A stretch of DNA of 64,000 nucleotides from an uncultured Aquimarina sp. GTDB taxonomy: Bacteria > Bacteroidota > Bacteroidia > Flavobacteriales > Flavobacteriaceae. Positions 53,868 through 63,300 of the stretch are shown piece after piece. Both the position numbers and the translations under genes were made by a program. Where the stretch lies: the NCBI RefSeq assembly GCF_947492405.1, contig NZ_CANLMP010000004.1:186001-250000 (forward strand), in the 5' to 3' direction. How positions within the stretch are numbered: position 1 is the stretch's first letter; every line of letters starts with the position of its first letter. The notes under the pieces are model-generated. The model saw nothing but the letters and a program-made list of their open reading frames with translations, was not told the DNA's origin and did no database searches.

Positions 53868-56800
53868 TTATATCTTTCTGGTTTTCCTTATAAAAAACCA
53901 AATCCCCATTACTATTATCACTACAACAATCAATACATACAGGTATCCATATTTTGCATTAGATAGATTAACTTCCGAAATATCTCCCAATACATAGAAA
54001 CCTCCCCAATATACCGGGTCCATTTCATACATATTTGCTGTATTCAGAAATTGTAGTTTTGCCTTCTGCAATGCTTTTGCTTTGTTCATGCCATCAGAAA
54101 GATTACGATAGAAGTTTTTCATAATCTCTGGAGTAGTATCATCAGAGACTTCCCAGGAGGTAAGTAGTAAACTTTTAGCTCCAGCGTATTGAAAGGCTCT
54201 TCCTAAACTCATCACCCCTTCTCCTTTAGAAATTTTTCCTGAACCCGTATTACAGGCGCTTAGAACAACCAATCCCGCTGGGATCTCCAGATTATATATT
54301 TCTTGATTGTATAGGTAATTATCTTCACTTGATAATGAATCCTGTGTAAAGAATAGTTTTGAGTTCTCCGGATGCTTATCATCTAGTTCTCCGTGAATGG
54401 CGAGATGTAATAAATCATATTGATTTACATGTTTTTTAAAATTAGCTTCTCCTGCTTCTTTTCCATAAAAATAATTACCATCAACAATTTCTGAAATTGC
54501 CTTAATTTCTTTTCTGGCACCGGGTAAATCATCTTTGGTGTTTCGTAAGGTATTCATCGAAATAGAGGAAGATGTAGATGCATTATCATTTGAAAACGAA
54601 AAAGCCAGGCATTCTTGTAAAACATCTTGTTTTTCTGATTTTTCAGAAAAGAACAACTCCGCAGAATTGGCATAACTAATCACCTTATCTTTTAAGAAAT
54701 ATGAAATCTCCTGGGGGTTCGAATCATCGGATTCTTTGGTTATTAATAGATCAAAATTAAGATGCCATAAAATACCACTTGGTACAATAATTACTTGATC
54801 TACTTCTTCTTTTAACTCGATCGGGACGATTAAATCTTTATATAGCGTGCTCCCAATTTGAGAATATCTATTCATATCCTTTTGAATAACTGCCTCTCTA
54901 AAACCAATAACTTTTTCTTCAAGGTTTTTGATATGTAATGGTTTCACGGTAAACTCATCATTAGAAATATAAAAACTATAGACTTTTGATTCTGTCACAA
55001 AATATTCCAGAAACGCTGTTCTTGCAGGTAATTTTGCTTGAATATCTTCTACAGAAATAATGTCATGATTGTAAATTAGTTGATAATATTTAGGATATGA
55101 GCTCGCTATCTTTTTAGTTATTGAATCGTTTTTTTGAGTATATGAAAATACTAAATCCTCATACTTCTGTATTTCCTTAGTATTAATGGTATCCTGATTA
55201 CCCTTATACTCATATAGCTTTGAGGTATATTTTGCCAATTTGGTCTTCACTTCCTCTATTTCTTTAATTTTATCAGAAGGAACTCCTGCAAAGTTAGTAG
55301 CTTTTGTTTTTCTTAATTGCTCATTCAGCAAACGGGATTTGTTCTTCTCCGAAAAATAAAAAGCATCTTTCAGATAGTTGTCATCTCCAGTTTTTTGATT
55401 CAACCATAGTGCGGTACTGATAGCCTCTTGGTATAATTGCTTTGCATTTTTTTCCAAAGACATCTTATCTTCTGCTGATTGATATGATATTCTGGTTTCA
55501 TCTAGTATCGCATCACACGTAAAAAAATGTTGATATGCTAATTCGACATTTTGGACGTCATTCTGGGTTTTGGCCAGTAGTTTTATTGCTTTTGCTTTTC
55601 CGTATAGGGCTGTTAATTGCGTATCTCCATTAAAATAATCTTTATTCTCTGGGATTGCATCAATATTTGTATCATTAAACTTTTTGGATCCCGCAATGAT
55701 GGATTTATGATAGGTATCTATAGCCTGCTGATATTCTTTATTTACCAATTGAATTCTTGCAATTTCTATATATGCTTCTGAAGTATTTTGATTTTTTAAT
55801 CCAAAGTTTTGTAGTGCGATAGCAAGATTCTTTTCATAATATTCAATTGCCTGATCGTATTGATCTTGTTGTTCATATAATTGACCAAACTCATAGTTTG
55901 AAAAAAATAAATTTCTATTGTTTTTATCAAAAAGAGACGTTATAATTTGTTCAGCTTTTTTTAGATAATCCTGAGCCTTATCATACTCTTTAAGTATTCT
56001 ATAAGTTCCTCCAATATTACATAGAATCTCTGCTGTATTTATATGAGTATCCCCATAAATATCCTGGTAAATTTTTAAAGATTTATTGTATGTTTCGAGT
56101 GCTTTATCTAGTTTATCTAACTTTGTATATTGGGTCGCAATCCCGTTATAAGGTATCGCAAAGTATTCATCTCCTTCCTTGAGGTTTTCTTTAAAAATAT
56201 TTAGTCCTTTATAAAAATACTGAAGGGATGTATAATGCTCTCCTATTTTGCTGTAATTGCCTGCCAAGTTACAATAGCTTTCTGCCAAATACGGATCTTT
56301 TTCTCCATACTCTTCTATATCTAAAGCAATAGCCTTTTCATAAAGTGGGATTGCTTGTTGATATAATCCTAATCTACTATATACAACGGCCAAGTTTAAA
56401 TACACCGTATTCAATCGATTCTTTTTTCCCTCATCATAGAGCTCCTGATTTATTTTTAAAGAACTTGTATAATGTTTTTGCGCTTCTTCAGAAAGCCCCC
56501 AATCATCATAAGCGATCCCCATATTTATCTCCAGATCTCCTGTTTCGATATGATACCTCCCAACTTTTTTTAGCAGGATTTGAAGCGCTGTTTTATAGAG
56601 GGCTATTGCTTTACTATATTGGTTTTTTTTATGATAGACTAGCCCTTTAATAGTAAGAGCATTAGCTTCTAATACTGTTTCTTTTTCAAGCCTTTTATTA
56701 CAAATACCCAACACTTCATCCGCAATAAGAATTACATTTTCATAATCATTTAGATAATAAAAGTAAGTATTTGCTATTTTTATAAGACTTTCAACCTGTC

Positions 56801-57053
56801 TTTTCCAGGAAGCATTTTCTTTAAAACCTATAGCGGCATTTTGAAAATTATTAATAGCATTATGATAATCTTCTTTGTATACTAATGAATCTCCTGTAAT
56901 CAGGTATTGACGAGCAAGTAAAGTATCTTTTACGGTTTGGGAATATCCGGCTTTACCAGCACATAAAAAAAATACAATTACTAAAAGACCAAGATTTACT
57001 TGCATATACTTCTTCTGTATTTCAGTTTTATATAGTTTTGAAACTCTATTCAT
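53868..57053 (-). CDS. TPR-CHAT caspase-like peptidase, membrane anchored (1061 aa)
   Basis: Paralogue of the gene at 45841. The start at residue 17 (MQVNLGLLVIVFFLCAGKAG then YSQ) fits a signal peptide best and has an AGAAG ribosome site, so 57005 may be the real start. About ten TPR units cover ~30-450 (AIPLYEKAIALDIEEYGEKD, AQDYLKKAEQI). The CHAT domain (~745-1010) has His in DLLHLAIHGELD, Cys in VVLSACNTGSGK and a conserved SLGRAFQYAGAKSLLLTSWE. A final transmembrane helix (LYVLIVVVIIVMGIWFFI) and KTRKI tail put the catalytic part in the periplasm. It is divergent from the sigma factor gene, 87 nt apart. Substrates unknown; the anti-sigma protein is a candidate. Confidence 0.9.
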   Translation of the reverse strand: MNRVSKLYKTEIQKKYMQVNLGLLVIVFFLCAGKAGYSQTVKDTLLARQYLITGDSLVYKEDYHNAINNFQNAAIGFKENASWKRQVESLIKIANTYFYYLNDYENVILIADEVLGICNKRLEKETVLEANALTIKGLVYHKKNQYSKAIALYKTALQILLKKVGRYHIETGDLEINMGIAYDDWGLSEEAQKHYTSSLKINQELYDEGKKNRLNTVYLNLAVVYSRLGLYQQAIPLYEKAIALDIEEYGEKDPYLAESYCNLAGNYSKIGEHYTSLQYFYKGLNIFKENLKEGDEYFAIPYNGIATQYTKLDKLDKALETYNKSLKIYQDIYGDTHINTAEILCNIGGTYRILKEYDKAQDYLKKAEQIITSLFDKNNRNLFFSNYEFGQLYEQQDQYDQAIEYYEKNLAIALQNFGLKNQNTSEAYIEIARIQLVNKEYQQAIDTYHKSIIAGSKKFNDTNIDAIPENKDYFNGDTQLTALYGKAKAIKLLAKTQNDVQNVELAYQHFFTCDAILDETRISYQSAEDKMSLEKNAKQLYQEAISTALWLNQKTGDDNYLKDAFYFSEKNKSRLLNEQLRKTKATNFAGVPSDKIKEIEEVKTKLAKYTSKLYEYKGNQDTINTKEIQKYEDLVFSYTQKNDSITKKIASSYPKYYQLIYNHDIISVEDIQAKLPARTAFLEYFVTESKVYSFYISNDEFTVKPLHIKNLEEKVIGFREAVIQKDMNRYSQIGSTLYKDLIVPIELKEEVDQVIIVPSGILWHLNFDLLITKESDDSNPQEISYFLKDKVISYANSAELFFSEKSEKQDVLQECLAFSFSNDNASTSSSISMNTLRNTKDDLPGARKEIKAISEIVDGNYFYGKEAGEANFKKHVNQYDLLHLAIHGELDDKHPENSKLFFTQDSLSSEDNYLYNQEIYNLEIPAGLVVLSACNTGSGKISKGEGVMSLGRAFQYAGAKSLLLTSWEVSDDTTPEIMKNFYRNLSDGMNKAKALQKAKLQFLNTANMYEMDPVYWGGFYVLGDISEVNLSNAKYGYLYVLIVVVIIVMGIWFFIRKTRKI

Positions 57054-57108
57054 TAGTAGTTAAAAAAATAAATATGTTACTTTTATCGTCATTATTTTAT
57101 TCGAACCA

Positions 57109-57139
57109 GGTAACAATTTACAGTTATTTAACATTAATC
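57109..57139 (+). promoter_or_regulatory. Weak copy of the ECF motif upstream of the sigma factor gene
   Basis: GGTAAC (57109-57114), 16-nt spacer, ACATTAATC (57131-57139) resembles the motif and would give autoregulation. However, the -10-like word ends 1 nt before the ATG, so the transcript start would fall inside the coding region unless it is leaderless. Treat as doubtful. Confidence 0.3.
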
Positions 57140-57140
57140 A

Positions 57141-57716
57141 ATGAGTAACAACGAACAAAACAAAATTATAGCAGGAATTGTTGCAGGTGATCAAGCTATT
57201 ATTACAGCGTTCTACAAAAAATATTTACCTCAAGTGAAAAGTTTTATCTTAAAAAATTCTGGAAGTGAAAAAGATGCTGAAGATATTTTTCAGGATGCTA
57301 TGGTATTTATTTATGAGAAACTAACTGATGATTCATTACAGCTTACTTCTTCATTAGGAACTTACACCTATTCTGTATGCAGAAATATGTGGATGAATTC
57401 ATTAAGAAAGAATAAAAAAGAAATACAACATGAAAGTATTCTTTCTATTGTCGCTTCGGACACTGAAGATATAACTGATCAAATTGAGCAAAAAGAAAGA
57501 AGCTACGTATACCAGAAATGTTTTTTGAAACTAGGTCCTGTTTGTCAAGAGATACTAACACTTTTTTTTAAAGGTTTATCTATGAAAGATATTGCAAAAC
57601 AAAGGAATAGTACTGAATCATATATAAGAAAGAAAAAATTCAATTGTAAAAAAAGGTTGACAGAATTAATCAAGATAGATCCAGTTTTTGAAGAATTGAA
57701 AACAGACACTAAATAA
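57141..57716 (+). CDS. ECF-type RNA polymerase sigma factor
   Basis: 191 aa. Region 2: KYLPQVKSFILKNSGSEKDA and EDIFQDAMVFIYEKL, with core-binding and -10 recognition. Region 4: LGPVCQEILTLFFKGLSMKD and IAKQRNSTESYIRKKKFNCK for the -35 element. No sigma 1.1 or region 3. It directs RNA polymerase to special promoters; the GTAAC-N16-ACATAAAG motifs nearby are the natural candidates. Its gene precedes the anti-sigma-like gene by 9 nt and is divergent from a CHAT peptidase gene. Confidence 0.92.
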   Translation: MSNNEQNKIIAGIVAGDQAIITAFYKKYLPQVKSFILKNSGSEKDAEDIFQDAMVFIYEKLTDDSLQLTSSLGTYTYSVCRNMWMNSLRKNKKEIQHESILSIVASDTEDITDQIEQKERSYVYQKCFLKLGPVCQEILTLFFKGLSMKDIAKQRNSTESYIRKKKFNCKKRLTELIKIDPVFEELKTDTK

Positions 57717-57725
57717 GTTTCAACT

Positions 57726-58478
57726 ATGGAAATGACACAAGAACTATTCGAAAAAATAGAAGCATATATTGAGGGTTCATTATCTGAGACTGAATTAGGA
57801 AGTTTTAAAACTCTTATAGAGGCTAATCCTGAGCTCAAGAATGAAATAACAATTCACAAAGAACTTCAAAATGAGCTTGCAAATACAAAAGCAATCGATT
57901 TTAGGAAAAAATTGATAACAGCCAAAGAAGAATTAGCGCAAGAGAATACTAAACAAAAGAAAAAAACACTAGCATCATCATCTTACTGGAAGATTGCTGC
58001 TTCTATCATCTTTATTATTGGAGTATCTACCTTTTTTTGGTTTCAAAATACTACTGAACAAGATTTATATGCCATGTATTATACTCCATATCCTATTGGT
58101 GATATTAAACGAGGTGCTGATGACACGGAAAATAAGGTTTTTAAAGACATTTTGTTCAATTATAAAAATCAAAAATATCAAGAGACTATCACTGATCTGG
58201 AAAAATTAGTTTTACAAAAACCAAATGAAGAAAAGTTAAAGCTATGCTTAGGGAACAGTTATCTTAATACCGATCAATTAATAAAAGCCAAAACGTTATT
58301 TAAAGCTTTCTCTACAGAAAGCACAAATTATTTTGATGCTCAATGGTTTTTAGCACTTACCTATTTAAAAATGAATCAAAAAGATAGTATGATTCCAATT
58401 CTAAAAGAATTGATTTCTCAAAACACCAGGTACAAAAAAAATGCAATTGCTTTATTGAAAGATTTGGAAGACGAATAA
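57726..58478 (+). CDS. Anti-sigma-factor-like membrane protein with periplasmic TPR
   Basis: 250 aa. The N-terminal ~85 residues are cytoplasmic and resemble anti-sigma helical domains (FEKIEAYIEGSLSETELGSF and IHKELQNELANTKAIDFRKK), without the zinc Cys/His. One transmembrane helix (WKIAASIIFIIGVSTFFWF, about 88-106) follows. The periplasmic C-terminal ~140 residues have TPR-like repeats (YQETITDLEKLVLQKPNEEK). Cotranscribed with the sigma factor. It likely holds the sigma factor and senses the periplasm. The shared TPR feature with the CHAT peptidases suggests physical contact, which is inference. Confidence 0.78.
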   Translation: MEMTQELFEKIEAYIEGSLSETELGSFKTLIEANPELKNEITIHKELQNELANTKAIDFRKKLITAKEELAQENTKQKKKTLASSSYWKIAASIIFIIGVSTFFWFQNTTEQDLYAMYYTPYPIGDIKRGADDTENKVFKDILFNYKNQKYQETITDLEKLVLQKPNEEKLKLCLGNSYLNTDQLIKAKTLFKAFSTESTNYFDAQWFLALTYLKMNQKDSMIPILKELISQNTRYKKNAIALLKDLEDE

Positions 58479-58490
58479 GTTCTTTAAAAA

Positions 58491-58532
58491 CGAAAAAGCT
58501 CAACGGTCAGCGCATCGACCTATTGAACTTTT
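58491..58532 (+). terminator. Terminator of the sigma/anti-sigma operon
   Basis: Imperfect stem: AAAAAGCTCAA with TTGAACTTTTT, inner GGTC with GACC, about 42 nt in total, followed by a T-rich tail. It lies just after the stop at 58478. Confidence 0.65.
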
Positions 58533-58633
58533 TCATAATTGATAGTCAGTCAGTGAAATAATTACTTACTTCAAAGATAAAAACAATTACAGATATCTTG
58601 GTTACTGTAAAACATCAAACTTTTTATGGACGA

Positions 58634-60157
58634 TTACTTAATCTCATAAACTGCTATAGTATTAGAAACCTCATGGGTAATAATTACTAAATCATTTCCT
58701 GTTGGACTATCCTCCGCTTTTACTGCTATTAGTCCTTCTGGCCCAACATCTGCAGTATCTACCATCCAATCTAAAAACGTTGGACTTGCAGGATTTGTGA
58801 TATCGAATACCATAGCGCCTCCGGTTCTTTCTAATCCAACAAAGAGCAATGTTTTGTCTCCTATTTTTAAAGTTTCTACTGCTTCTGGCTCTGCTCCTTT
58901 ATCATCAGATCGATCATCAATTTCACCTTCATCATTATTAAAAAGCATAGGCTCTAGTTCAAAAGTCTTTTTACCAATTAGATCACCACTATCATATATA
59001 ACGTTTCCTGATGTACTCCAGATCGTAAAGGATCTTCCTCCATATGCGTAGATTTTATCAAAATCTCCATCTCCATCTGTATCTCCATTAGCTGTGGTAG
59101 TTTTTAATCTTCCTAAGTTTTCATCTAACTGCAAAGTTGCAGCATCAGGAAATACGATTGGATCTAAAACCAAATCTTTTACTCTTTCCTCTTCAGAAAA
59201 CCCATCATAATCTCTAGCATCTCCTTCATTTGCAGAAATTATATAATTTGCACCACTAATAGAGACAAATTCTATTGCATCCGGTTGATACATTCCAAAC
59301 ACGGGCCAATTCTTAAAATTCCCAGAAATATCATCTCTATTACTTACATCCAATTGATTCTGAGGCAATGAATGGTCTTTTAATCCCAGCCCAAGAATGT
59401 CTGTAACTACTTTAGTATCTAGATTTACTACAGCTAATCCGTTATTTTCTTGTAATGAAACATATGCTGTTTTGGAATCATCTGAAATGGCTATATATTC
59501 TGGTTCTACATCTTGCGCCAAAGTAGCTCCTTTGCCAAAAACTCTAAAATCATTGCCAATAGTTTGACCATTAAAAGCAGTAAACCCAGCATTAGTTATT
59601 TGTCCGGAAGCTACTTCTATAATAGTAATAGATCCTTCTGGGTCATTTACATACAAATCATCCGGCTCACCTTCATTAGCAACTACGATGAATTTACCAT
59701 CTGGGCTAAAAGTTACCATATCAGGTAGTGCTCCTGCATCATATGTATTTAATAAAGATTGATTATCAGAACTATAAGTTGCGATAGTTCCATTAGCTTG
59801 TTTATTAGCTGCGTTTTCCAAAGCAACCGCAACTACTCCGTTAGAAACTGCTACGCTATTTGGAACTCCATTCACTGTTATATCTGTACCAGGTATAGGA
59901 GTTGACGGATTAGATAAATCCCAAACTGATATTTCGGTATCATTAGGATTCACAATAAACAACTTATTGGTACTAGGATCAAATGCTGAAATCTCAGCAA
60001 ATCCTTCTTCGCCAGTACCATTACTGAAGGCTCCTATTTTTTCAAAAGTTAAATCAGCTGTATCAATAGGGTCTACGACAATATCATCATCAGAATTACA
60101 AGAAACAAACATACTTGCTACAGCAAGAATTACAACAATTTTATTAATGGTTTTCAT
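58634..60157 (-). CDS. Choice-of-anchor I family lipoprotein (beta-propeller)
   Basis: 507 aa with a lipobox in ASMFVSCNSDDD, so lipid-anchored. The body repeats NHL/YVTN-like propeller blades (ATYSSDNQSLLNTYDAGALP, MVTFSPDGKFIVVANEGEPD, DDSKTAYVSLQENNGLAVVN). Conserved signature segments are NEGDARDYDGFSEEERV and LLFVGLERTGGAMVFDI, typical of choice-of-anchor I proteins, sometimes annotated as alkaline-phosphatase-like. Substrate unknown. Single gene between the sigma operon and the right-edge adhesin. Confidence 0.82.
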   Translation of the reverse strand: MKTINKIVVILAVASMFVSCNSDDDIVVDPIDTADLTFEKIGAFSNGTGEEGFAEISAFDPSTNKLFIVNPNDTEISVWDLSNPSTPIPGTDITVNGVPNSVAVSNGVVAVALENAANKQANGTIATYSSDNQSLLNTYDAGALPDMVTFSPDGKFIVVANEGEPDDLYVNDPEGSITIIEVASGQITNAGFTAFNGQTIGNDFRVFGKGATLAQDVEPEYIAISDDSKTAYVSLQENNGLAVVNLDTKVVTDILGLGLKDHSLPQNQLDVSNRDDISGNFKNWPVFGMYQPDAIEFVSISGANYIISANEGDARDYDGFSEEERVKDLVLDPIVFPDAATLQLDENLGRLKTTTANGDTDGDGDFDKIYAYGGRSFTIWSTSGNVIYDSGDLIGKKTFELEPMLFNNDEGEIDDRSDDKGAEPEAVETLKIGDKTLLFVGLERTGGAMVFDITNPASPTFLDWMVDTADVGPEGLIAVKAEDSPTGNDLVIITHEVSNTIAVYEIK

Positions 60158-60254
60158 TATTAATTTGATTTGAATTAGCTATCAAAAATCAATAATGAGT
60201 ATATCCTTAATGTTATGAAAAGAATAAATTATAAATAATTTATTCTTTTATACA

Positions 60255-60288
60255 AAAACTGCCTGAAAAAAAATTTCCAGGCAGTTTT
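60255..60288 (-). terminator. Terminator of the right-edge adhesin gene
   Basis: AAAACTGCCTG (60255-60265) pairs with CAGGCAGTTTT (60278-60288), with T runs on both sides. It lies 25 nt after the stop at 60314. Confidence 0.85.
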
Positions 60289-60313
60289 AAAAATATTATT
60301 TTTTGAATGTATA

Positions 60314-63300
60314 CTATTTTATAATAATCTTTTTGTATTCAGAACCTTCTTCTCTATCTATTTTTACCAAATACATTCCAGAAGGTATCGATCCAACCAT
60401 ATCGAAAGTTAGAGATGTTTTACCTTTTTGAATTACATTTTTAGCTGTCGGAATTATGGTAGCTCCAGACATACTATAAAAAGACACATATACATTTTGA
60501 TCTATCTTAGACATTACATCTACAGTAATTGTCTCTCCGGATTTTAATAATGTTGGATATACTGTTACCGAAGCTCCATCAAAGCCTTCTTCTTCCTCCT
60601 CTTCACAGTCTTCTTCATCTACAAAAACTGTTACCTGATCTGAATCACTACAATTACCAATAAAAATTGTTACTTCGTAAGTAGTAGTTTCTTCTGGAGA
60701 TACTGTAATAGTCCTTGTAGTCTCTCCTGTGGACCAAAGATAGGAATCTGCTTCTGAAGAAGTAAGAATTACTGGCTGAGTAGATTTTGTAAAAGATCCC
60801 TCGCCTTCTCCTTCGGAACAAATAAATTGATCTTCTCCAGCATATGCTTCTAGATTAATAACACTAACTATTACTTCATCTATATCACTACAAACACCCG
60901 AAGTAACAATAACGGAGTATGTAGTAGTCTCAGTTGGAGCTACAATTATAGATTGTGTAGTCTCTCCAGTTGACCAAAGATATGTATCTCCACCATTAGC
61001 AGTCAAAGTTACTTCTTGCATCATTTTAGAAACTTCACTATCCATAAAAGTATCAGGTATAGAATCAATAACATTACAAATTGTTTGATCCTCTCCGGCA
61101 TCTGCAGTAACAGAGCAACCTTCTACAAAAACAGTAATATCATCAACAGCTGAACACCCATTTAAAGATACTGTAACACTATATGTAGTGGTTTCCTGAG
61201 GGGAAACTTCAATAGTGCTTGTAGTCTCACCAGTAGACCATAAATATGTACCGCCACCCGTTGCAGTAAGAGTAGTAGTTTCTCCTATAGCTATAGTCTG
61301 ATCTTCTCCTGCATCTGCAGTTACAGAGTTTACTACAACTGTTACCGTATCCGTAGCCTCACAACTACCATTAGAAACTGTAACACTATAAGTAGTGGTT
61401 TCTTGAGGGGAAACTTCGATACTAGCAGTTGTTGCTCCAGTTGACCATACTACATCTCCTTCTCCAACAACCGTAAGTGTTGCCGCATCTCCAGTACAAA
61501 TATCCTGATCACTTCCAGCATCTGCTGTTGCAGAATCTACAGTTACTGTTACCTCGTCAGTAGCCTCACAACTACCATTAGAAACTGTAACACTATAAGT
61601 AGTGGTTTCCTGAGGGGAAACTTCAATACTAGCAGTTGTTGCTCCAGTTGACCATACTACATCTCCTTCTCCAACAACCGTAAGTGTTGCTGTATCTCCA
61701 GCACAAATATCCTGGTCATTCCCAGCATCTGCTGTTGCGGAATCTACAGTTACTGTTACTTCATCCTCACCTACACAATCGGTACAACTAGTTACGATAA
61801 CCGTATACGTTGTATCTTCTTCTGGTGATACAGTAATGCTTTGAGTAGTTTCTCCAGTAGACCATAAATAATTTGCTTCTCCTGCTCCTGTTGTAATACA
61901 ATCACCAAAATTAATGTTGATATCTCCATAAGCGAAATAACCATCAACTACATTCAGCCAACCCGAAGCACCATTTTTACCTTCCTCAGTCTCAAAAACA
62001 TTAGCCCCATTTCCAACTTGGAATGCTTCTCCTCTTCTTGTTATAGTTATTACTTCTGAACCATCTGTTTTAGTTATGGTACCACTCATCTCAGGATAAT
62101 ACGTCCAACCGGTTGCATCCTCAGTATTACATTCGTGCTCTTTAGGGCTATTTGTAGGTGCTATAGTAGTTCTACCTGAATATGTCACATCCAACTCATA
62201 TGTTTCTTGAGTTACCGTATAATCTAAAACGGTTCCTGTTAACTTTGCTGTACCATCAGCAAATTCTTCCCAAACCAAATCAACATTAGAGTACCATCTT
62301 TTATCACTTCTGTCAGCATTTGTCATCCAAATCACAAAATCGTGAGTTCCGGCACCACAATAATCAGTCCCTTCAATAGCATACTCTGTGCAATCTGTAC
62401 AATTTTCTATACCACTAACCTGTGCAGTAAGAGTTATTTCTTCTCCTAAACATATTTCCTCATCTTCTCCGGCATCAACTATTACAGGATCATTTACAAT
62501 AACGGTTACAGAATCAGAAGCCTCACAAGTTTCGTTAGTTGCTGTAACTGTATATGTTGTAGTTTCTGTTGGCGATACAGTAATAGTTTCTGTTGTTTCT
62601 CCTGTAGACCACAAAAACATTCCTTCTCCTGTAGCTGTTAACGTTACCGTTTCTCCTAAACAAACATTTTGATCATCACCGGCATCAACAGCAGCAGAAT
62701 TAACCAATACCATTACTTCATCTGTAGCTGAACATCCATTACAATTTGTTACAGTTACTGTATACTCAGTATCTTCATCTGGTGATACAGTAATACTCTC
62801 TGTTGTTTCTCCTGTAGACCATAAGAAAGAAGTATTATTTGTTTCTGAAGTTATGCAATCTCCTAAGTTAAAATTAAAATCTCCTACAGAATATTCGTTA
62901 TCATCAGTATCAAACCATCCGCAAGCTCCAAACTTTCCTTGTTGTGTTTCCGTTACATTAGCTCCATTACCTATTTGGAATGAAGGACCTCTTCTTGTTA
63001 AACTTGTAGACCAAGATCCATCTGCACTGGTAATTGTACCAGTAAATTCCGTATAATATTCCCATCCTGATTCATCCTCAGTATTACATTCATGTTCTTT
63101 AGGACTATTAGCAGGTGTATCCGTTGTTTTTCCAGTGAAAACTACATCTACCTCGTAATTTGATTGCGTGTTTGTATAATCGAACACAGTACCTTTTAAT
63201 GTAGCAGATCCATCCGCAAGTTCATTCCATTCTAAATCTACATTAGAAAAGAACCTTCCTCCTTTTAACCACAATACGTAATTTTGATTCCCTCTACAAT

